Positions 59,098 through 64,000 of a DNA stretch of 64,000 nucleotides are shown here, piece by piece. Position 1 is the first letter of the stretch. Every line of letters begins with the position of its first letter. The stretch is from RGIG3178 sp942492795. GTDB taxonomy: Bacteria > Bacillota > Clostridia > Christensenellales > QAND01. The DNA lies in contig OW818639.1 in NCBI GenBank assembly GCA_942492795.1, positions 2,542,001 to 2,606,000 of the forward strand, given 5' to 3'. A program made the position numbers and the translations under genes. Below the pieces are notes generated by a model that was not told where the DNA came from, ran no database searches, and was given only the letters and a program-made list of their open reading frames with translations.

Positions 59098-60609
59098 CTA
59101 TGCCCTAGGACGCATGGTCGGGAACAGGATGACGTCCCGGATGGATGTCTGCCCGGAAAACAGCATGCACAGCCGGTCGACGCCGATGCCGATGCCCCCT
59201 GTGGGCGGCATGCCATATTCCAGCGCCATGACAAAATCCTCGTCCATCATCTGCGCTTCGTCGTCCCCCGCAGCCCGCGCTTTGGCTTGCTGCACAAAGC
59301 GATTGTACTGGTCGATCGGATCGTTGAGCTCGGAAAAAGCGTTTGCCATCTCGTTGCCGGAAATGAAGAACTCAAACCGCTCCGTCAGGCGCAGGTCGTC
59401 CTTTTTGCGTTTGGCAAGCGGCGATACTTCCACGGGATACTCCAGCACGAAGGTCGGCTGGATCAGCGTGTTCTCGACCGTCTGCTCAAAGGCTGCATAC
59501 AGGCATTGGCCAGAAGTGAAATCCGGCTTGATATCCTCCAGATGGATCGCCTTCGCGGCTTCGCGGGCTTGCTGTGCATCCAGGCTCATAAAGTCGATGC
59601 CGGTTTGTTCCCGGACAAGATTTGCCATCGTTTCCTTGCGGTATGGCGTGCGGATATCGATCTGGTTGCTGCCGTAAGCGATACACGTTTGTCCGTTAAG
59701 CACGGACTGCGCGATATGGGCAAACAACTCTTCGGTAAGTTTCATCATGCCGTTTACATCGGTATAAGCCTGATACAGCTCCACGGTGGTGAATTCCGGG
59801 TTGTGCCTGGTATCCATGCCCTCGTTGCGGAAAATGCGCCCGATCTCATAAACCTTTTCAAACCCGCCGACGATGAGCCGTTTTAAGTGCATCTCTGTCG
59901 CGATGCGAAGATACATGTCCATGTCCAGCGTATTGTGGTGGGTGATGAAGGGCCGCGCCGTCGCGCCGCCCGCCTCGGTCTGCAAAATGGGCGTTTCCAC
60001 TTCCATGAAGCCCTGGCCGTCGAGATAGGCGCGAATGGAAGAGATGATGCGCGAACGCATGATAAACGCGTTTTTCACTTCCGGGTTTACGATAAGGTCG
60101 ACATAGCGCATACGGTAGCGCATGTCGGTATCCTTGAGGCCGTGGAATTTTTCGGGCAGCGGGATCAGCGATTTTGACAGCAGCACAAAGTTCTGCGCGT
60201 GCACGGATACCTCGCCGGTTCGCGTTTTAAACACAAACCCTGTAACGCCGATGATATCGCCGATATCGAGGTCGCGGAACAGCTCATAGGCTTCCTCCCC
60301 TACGTCGTCGCGCTTGAAATACACCTGTATCTCACCGCTTTCGTCGAGGATATGCGCAAAGGACGCCTTGCCCATGATGCGGCGGGAGAGTATGCGCCCC
60401 GCAATTCTTATGGTCGCACCTTCGAGCGCATCAAAACATGCGATGACATCTTTCGCCATCGCATCCTTGTCAAAGCGCGTTTGAAAAAAAGGATCCTGCC
60501 CGTTTTCACACAGCTTGGCCAGCTTTTCCCGGCGGATGACGCGCTGTTCGCTGATCTGCTGCTCGTCCTGCGCGTTTGAAACTGTGCCCGCTCCCTGATC
60601 GTTGTCCAT
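59098..60609 (-). CDS. lysS: Lysyl-tRNA synthetase, class II
   Basis: A 503-residue synthetase. N-terminal OB-fold anticodon domain about 60-165 (IRIAGRILSRRIMGKASFA), class II motif 2 in FRNEGMDTRHNPEFT, and motif 3 GIGVDRLCML at the C-terminus. Length is standard. It starts 2 bases after the greA stop and is co-transcribed with it, the order seen in many Firmicutes, where dus lies further upstream as here. Confidence 0.97.
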   Translation of the reverse strand: MDNDQGAGTVSNAQDEQQISEQRVIRREKLAKLCENGQDPFFQTRFDKDAMAKDVIACFDALEGATIRIAGRILSRRIMGKASFAHILDESGEIQVYFKRDDVGEEAYELFRDLDIGDIIGVTGFVFKTRTGEVSVHAQNFVLLSKSLIPLPEKFHGLKDTDMRYRMRYVDLIVNPEVKNAFIMRSRIISSIRAYLDGQGFMEVETPILQTEAGGATARPFITHHNTLDMDMYLRIATEMHLKRLIVGGFEKVYEIGRIFRNEGMDTRHNPEFTTVELYQAYTDVNGMMKLTEELFAHIAQSVLNGQTCIAYGSNQIDIRTPYRKETMANLVREQTGIDFMSLDAQQAREAAKAIHLEDIKPDFTSGQCLYAAFEQTVENTLIQPTFVLEYPVEVSPLAKRKKDDLRLTERFEFFISGNEMANAFSELNDPIDQYNRFVQQAKARAAGDDEAQMMDEDFVMALEYGMPPTGGIGIGVDRLCMLFSGQTSIRDVILFPTMRPRA

Positions 60610-60611
60610 TG

Positions 60612-61085
60612 TTAGCCTCTCTGAATATCCACGATAATATATTGTATGGGGCCGGCAGGCGTATGCACGTCAAGGCGGTCACCTTTGCCGTGTCCCAACA
60701 ATGCCGCGCCGACGGGTGATTCGTTGCTGATGCGGCCTTCAAGCGGGTTGGCCTCGGTCGATCCTACCATCGTATAGGTAACAGGGCCGCCATTGCCGAC
60801 TTCCTCTACTGTGACGAGCGAACCAAGCCCCACGATATTGGTGGAAATGGTGTCCTCATCGATGACGATCGCGTTGCGCAGACGCTGCTCGATGCGCATA
60901 ATTTCGCCTTCAATGCGGCTTTGCTCGTTCTTCGCCTCGTCATATTCGGCATTCTCGGAAAGGTCTCCAAACTCACGGGCAGTCTTAATCTGCTCCGCTA
61001 CAGCTTTACGTGCAACGGTCTTTAGGAATTCAAGCTGTTTTTCGAGTTCCAGGATACCGGCGGCTGTTAAAATGGTTGTTTCCAC
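60612..61085 (-). CDS. greA: Transcript cleavage factor GreA
   Basis: A 157-residue protein that rescues backtracked RNA polymerase. The N-terminal coiled coil carries the tip acidic pair in EFGDLSENAEYDEAK (about 39-53), and the C-terminal FKBP-like domain ends NPLEGRISNESPVGAALLG and DRLDVHTPAG. Length is standard. It stands between a consensus promoter at 61158-61186 and lysS. Confidence 0.97.
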   Translation of the reverse strand: METTILTAAGILELEKQLEFLKTVARKAVAEQIKTAREFGDLSENAEYDEAKNEQSRIEGEIMRIEQRLRNAIVIDEDTISTNIVGLGSLVTVEEVGNGGPVTYTMVGSTEANPLEGRISNESPVGAALLGHGKGDRLDVHTPAGPIQYIIVDIQRG

Positions 61086-61157
61086 GCAAAACGCTCCTTC
61101 GGGATTAAAATAGAATGGAAGATATTATATCTCCCATAATCCGAAATTCTTCCGGTC

Positions 61158-61186
61158 ATTATAAGTGTTTTCTTTTCCTTTGTCAA
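61158..61186 (-). promoter_or_regulatory. Perfect-consensus promoter of greA-lysS
   Basis: Minus strand: TTGACA (61181-61186), 17-bp spacer, TATAAT (61158-61163). It is the only promoter in the window with both hexamers and spacing at consensus, and fits strong constitutive expression. It lies between the stop of the upstream QueG-like gene and greA. Confidence 0.82.
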
Positions 61187-61189
61187 TTT

Positions 61190-61993
61190 CTACAAGCCAC
61201 AAGGCGTACCGGCTTCGCAAGGCATGCCCGCTTGGCACTTACCGCATCCGTAGCGCGGCCGTTCCTTATCGCGCACGACATCCAAAAATGCCGAACACTT
61301 CGGATGGTCTTTGCCGTTTTCAAAGGATATCGCGCCCACAGGACACGCAGCGATGCAGGCGCCGCAATGGGCGCACGCCGCTTCGCGTTCGCGTGTTTGC
61401 CTTGAATCCAACGGCAGCGGCGCGTTGGTCACGATACTGAAGAACCGGCCGGTTACACCTTTTTGCGTTATCAACCCGCGGGAGAGCGAGAAGGTGCCCA
61501 AATTGCAGGCATAGGCAACATGCCGTTCCGACCAGTTGCTTGTAAAGGCATTGCCATCATGCCCCGTTTTGTATCCTTTATCCAGCATCGGCGCTACCGC
61601 ATCATAGCCCAATCCTTGAAGATAGGTGCACACGTACGCCGCCATTTTTCCTATGGCCTGCTGTCCTTCGTATCGCGCGTGCAGCCAGGGCAAACTCGGC
61701 CAATCACCGCCCCGGTTGGATACGCGCACCGTTTCGGATTTTGGCATAAACACACTGACAACGCGCGTCGCGTCCGAAAGCCAATCTTTTGGTTTCCGGT
61801 GGTGCGCTCCGACAACGCCTTCCTGTTGGAATACGCGGAACCAGTCGTCGTTTGCATCGCAAATCCCGATCAGCGGCGCATCAAACGGAACCAGCCCTGC
61901 CATGTCCGGTGTGATGGCGGCTTGTTCCCCGATACGGAATTCGTCGTTCTGTTTGATAAACCCGCCCAGCGCTTCGTACAGCTCTTGTTTCAT
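61190..61993 (-). CDS. 4Fe-4S protein related to epoxyqueuosine reductase QueG
   Basis: A 267-residue protein. The C-terminal half has CAHCGACIAACPVGAI (one 4Fe-4S cluster) and a further cysteine group (CSAFLDVV, GCGKC, GMPC). The upstream SERHVAYACNLGTFSLSRG and GRFFSIVTNAPLPLD segments are like those of QueG and reductive dehalogenases, which bind cobalamin. The N-terminal segment differs from standard QueG, so the substrate is uncertain. ATG 61993 is more likely than 62014, though both lack a well-spaced ribosome site. It abuts dus. Confidence 0.75.
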   Translation of the reverse strand: MKQELYEALGGFIKQNDEFRIGEQAAITPDMAGLVPFDAPLIGICDANDDWFRVFQQEGVVGAHHRKPKDWLSDATRVVSVFMPKSETVRVSNRGGDWPSLPWLHARYEGQQAIGKMAAYVCTYLQGLGYDAVAPMLDKGYKTGHDGNAFTSNWSERHVAYACNLGTFSLSRGLITQKGVTGRFFSIVTNAPLPLDSRQTREREAACAHCGACIAACPVGAISFENGKDHPKCSAFLDVVRDKERPRYGCGKCQAGMPCEAGTPCGL

Positions 61994-61994
61994 G

Positions 61995-62978
61995 CTATTT
62001 TCCAGCCCCCTCATTGATGCTATGAAATAGTTCTATAAGCTCCGCTTTTACCTTTGACAGCTCCGTCGTCCTAAAGATGGCCGCCCGCGCTTTGGCGGCG
62101 CCTGGCATGCCGTGGATGTACGCCGCGAGCAGCTTGCGCAAAAAAGCAATGGCGTGTTCGTCGCCGTATTTTTCCGCTTCCAGCGCCAAATGCTCAAAGA
62201 TGACCTGCAAGCGCTCCGATGCGCCAGGTTTTCTCGCGGAAAAGACCCATGGGGCACCTATGGCAGCTCTGCCGATCATGACGGCGTCGCAGAGCGTCTG
62301 CTCCATCCGCATTGCTGCCTGTTTGAGATTCTTTACGTCGCCGTTGCCGATGACCGCCATCGCATCGCCGACGGTTTGCTTGACCTTTTGTACGGACTCC
62401 CAATCGGCGGCTCCCGAATAGCCCATGTCTGCGGTGCGCCCGTGCACCGTGATCGCACGGATGCCGCTGTTTTGGGCTATACTCGCAAACTCGTAGCTGA
62501 TATCGGTATCGGCAACGTATCCAAGGCGGATCTTGACGCTCACAGGCAACGAGACGGATCGTACGACCCGTTCCATGATGCGGCCCGCCAGTTTGGGATC
62601 AAGCATTAGCGCCGCTCCCTCGCCGGAGCGGACGATCTTGTGCGCCGGGCAGCCCATGTTGATATCGATCATCGAGATATGCGGATAGTGCTTTTGGATA
62701 TACGACGCGGCTTGCGCCATCACATCGGGTTCGTGTCCGAACAGCTGCGCCGCCACCGGCCCTCCATTTGGGTGTGAACACAGCAGCTCCCTGCTCTTTT
62801 CGCTCATCAAAAGGCCTTTTGCGCTGATCATCTCGGTATAGGTCAGCGCAGCGCCAAACCTGTGGCACAACATGCGCATCACGTCGTCGGTGATCCCCGC
62901 CATCGGCGCGAGCACGACTCTCCCGTTTATAAGCAAACCGCCCAAACAAAGCGGGCGGCGCAGCAACGCGTTTTCCAT
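61995..62978 (-). CDS. dusB: tRNA-dihydrouridine synthase (DusB type)
   Basis: A 327-residue FMN enzyme that reduces uridines in tRNA. VVLAPMAGITDDVMR starts the barrel, the catalytic Cys is in DINMGCPAHKI, and the Lys in VKIRLGY, HGRTADMGYSG and GNGDVKN are the usual FMN and tRNA contacts. Length fits DusB. Stop and the next gene's start are 1 base apart, and it follows an exported protein gene by 8 bases, so it is in the middle of an operon. Confidence 0.95.
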   Translation of the reverse strand: MENALLRRPLCLGGLLINGRVVLAPMAGITDDVMRMLCHRFGAALTYTEMISAKGLLMSEKSRELLCSHPNGGPVAAQLFGHEPDVMAQAASYIQKHYPHISMIDINMGCPAHKIVRSGEGAALMLDPKLAGRIMERVVRSVSLPVSVKIRLGYVADTDISYEFASIAQNSGIRAITVHGRTADMGYSGAADWESVQKVKQTVGDAMAVIGNGDVKNLKQAAMRMEQTLCDAVMIGRAAIGAPWVFSARKPGASERLQVIFEHLALEAEKYGDEHAIAFLRKLLAAYIHGMPGAAKARAAIFRTTELSKVKAELIELFHSINEGAGK

Positions 62979-62986
62979 AGGATCCT

Positions 62987-63559
62987 CTATTTCGTTGTCT
63001 TTGGTGTGGTCACGGACGTCGGCAGGAGCGTCGGCGTCGGCTGCGGCGTGGGTGTCGGCGGATCAAGCGAGAGCAATTGCATGCTAGTTACGATCCATGC
63101 GCCTTTGTGTTTTTCCAGCGTCAGTGCGTACAAGCCGCTTGGCCAGGACGGTATCCCGCCGTTTTTCTCCTCGTCCAACACGTCGCCTGTGATGCCGTTT
63201 ACCTTTTCATGAACCTTGACATACGCCGATCCGCCCCAAGGCCAGGTCCAAACCCATTGCGTGGAAGCCAGCTGCACATACCCGGTCACGTTGATGTTTT
63301 CGTATGCTGTGCGCAGCTTTTGCAATTCGCCCGATTCCAGGTATTTTTGTGAAAAAAAACGGGACATGTAAGAATCCCATTGCTCAAGCGCGTCTGTGTC
63401 GATGGCATATTGTACGCGGGCGCGCATCGCTTCATCCGTGCTTACCAATACGGATGTGATCTGCATCGCATAGACGAACACGAGCGCGCAGAGAAAGACT
63501 ACGGCCAGCGCAATCGCAATGCGGCGTTTGAAATAGCTCCTAAGCGTCAACGGCTGCAT
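62987..63559 (-). CDS. Exported or membrane-anchored protein of unknown function
   Basis: A 190-residue protein. One N-terminal transmembrane helix (about 13-33, IAIALAVVFLCALVFVYAM), then an extracytoplasmic domain with YAIDTDALEQWDSY and a tryptophan-rich strand (WVWTWPWGG), and a C-terminal Pro/Thr tail (PTPTPQPTPT). ATG 63559 has AAGGAAG upstream; ATG 63580 is too close to the -10 (63588) to be used. Possibly part of a pair with the amidase-like gene next door. Family unknown. Confidence 0.75.
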   Translation of the reverse strand: MQPLTLRSYFKRRIAIALAVVFLCALVFVYAMQITSVLVSTDEAMRARVQYAIDTDALEQWDSYMSRFFSQKYLESGELQKLRTAYENINVTGYVQLASTQWVWTWPWGGSAYVKVHEKVNGITGDVLDEEKNGGIPSWPSGLYALTLEKHKGAWIVTSMQLLSLDPPTPTPQPTPTLLPTSVTTPKTTK

Positions 63560-63587
63560 TTCACGTACTTCCTTCACCATTTAGGAC

Positions 63588-63616
63588 ATTGTAGCATGAC
63601 ATGCGTTGGTTGTAAA
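63588..63616 (-). promoter_or_regulatory. Promoter of the 62.9-63.6 kb unit
   Basis: Minus strand: -35 TTTACA (63611-63616), 17-bp spacer, -10 TACAAT (63588-63593). Transcription would start near 63581. Confidence 0.65.
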
Positions 63617-63680
63617 ACACGCCGTTTACAAGTGCATCCTTGCTGTTGGACGCCTGACTTGCCATTGTTAATGACCGGCT

Positions 63681-64000
63681 TTAGAAGTTGACATGCAGCA
63701 GATAAAACCGTATGCCGCTGTCGTTCCAGCCGATGTCCCAGGGCGCGCGGTAACGGTCGGTGGTGTGCGAATCCACCAGCGGGTAGCCCTTGGAATCAAA
63801 CCCGACGACGATGACATTGTGGACGACTTTTCCGTTCTTCTCGTAAGCTATGACATCCCCCGGCAACAGCTTATACGCGGCCTTGTACACATCCTTGTAT
63901 TTCCCTTTGGCGATCAGCGACGCCCTGCCGCTGTTGAGCATATAGTCCTTGAATCCCTGCGCGTTGCACCAGGACCTCGTCGCTTCGAATTTGGAAAAAT
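63681..64000 (-). CDS. Amidase-like (CHAP/NlpC-type) protein, partial
   Basis: The 5' end is beyond the window. The visible C-terminal 106 residues include SWCNAQGFKDYML, then LLPGDVIAYEKNGKVVHNVIVVG and LVDSHTTDRYRAPW, the pattern of the putative amidase domain (Amidase_6, NlpC/P60-related) with the His of a Cys-His catalytic pair. The SWCN segment would be just after the missing N-terminal Cys half. It is probably secreted and acts on peptidoglycan, but no signal peptide can be seen here. Confidence 0.78.
   Translation of the reverse strand, partial: FSKFEATRSWCNAQGFKDYMLNSGRASLIAKGKYKDVYKAAYKLLPGDVIAYEKNGKVVHNVIVVGFDSKGYPLVDSHTTDRYRAPWDIGWNDSGIRFYLLHVNF

Overview
The window looks like chromosomal DNA of an anaerobic, Gram-positive, spore-lineage Clostridia-type Firmicute; the family cannot be fixed from sequence alone. 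Evidence: the dnaX-ybaB-recR-yaaL-bofA block, with BofA being an inhibitor of sigma-K processing; a T-box leader and a yybP-ykoY leader; an [FeFe]-hydrogenase-type protein; a pyrophosphate-type phosphofructokinase; a citrate synthase of the Re-face/isopropylmalate-synthase family; and methionine synthase with a detached reactivation domain. By eye the genes are moderately GC-rich, with AT-rich patches near 12.6-13.0, 19.4-19.7 and 50.8-51.8 kb. About 57 genes are supported, most on the minus strand. No rRNA, tRNA, CRISPR array, intact insertion sequence or prophage was seen.

Layout. 0-3.5 kb: copper unit (CopA ATPase, unknown lipoprotein, CopZ chaperone), convergent with a histidine kinase/response regulator pair (3.5-5.6 kb). 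5.9-12.6 kb: TcdA, hydrogenase-like protein, mannitol-dehydrogenase-family enzyme, lipoprotein, PPi-type phosphofructokinase, glycerophosphodiesterase. 12.6-18.6 kb: AT-rich orphan gene, then a unit of XRE-cupin regulator plus acyl-CoA synthetase behind an isoleucine-type T-box, then a P2-type cation ATPase behind a Mn-type riboswitch. 18.6-23.4 kb: replication/recombination block and DegV. 23.6-27.2 kb: two M20 peptidases and an orphan amino-acid ABC ATPase. 27.5-33.4 kb (+): membrane protein, XRE regulator, two zinc-less MDR reductases, DUF975 protein, NIPA/DMT transporter and a phytoene-desaturase-like flavoenzyme. 33.4-37.5 kb: MetH, its activation protein and divergent MetF. 37.6-42.4 kb: large surface protein, lipoprotein, class II aldolase. 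42.5-47.6 kb: FHA-RodA/FtsW-PBP-UvrC unit. 47.8-50.7 kb: TrpS, ThrC, P-loop protein. 51-57 kb: AT-rich gene, Re-citrate-synthase-like enzyme, aminotransferase, two DegV genes. 56.7-64 kb: AICAR transformylase, PfkB kinase, LysS, GreA, QueG-like protein, Dus, and two exported proteins at the right edge, the last cut by the window end.

Main points of interest. (1) A well-formed T-box leader with apparent specifier AUC (Ile) lies upstream of an XRE-cupin regulator and an acyl-CoA synthetase, not a tRNA synthetase. This suggests, by inference, that isoleucine starvation controls activation of a branched-chain carboxylic acid. (2) Two divergent gene pairs (pfp/GDPD and metH-activator/metF) each have one palindromic TTGCAA hexamer placed 17 bp from a -10-like box on both strands, so opposing promoters may share one -35. 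(3) A 92-bp hairpin repeat occurs twice, and a second cluster of hairpins lies between degV and dnaX. (4) An inverted repeat brackets the -10 box of the cell-wall synthesis operon. All promoter, riboswitch and terminator calls come from reading the sequence, not from a search program.
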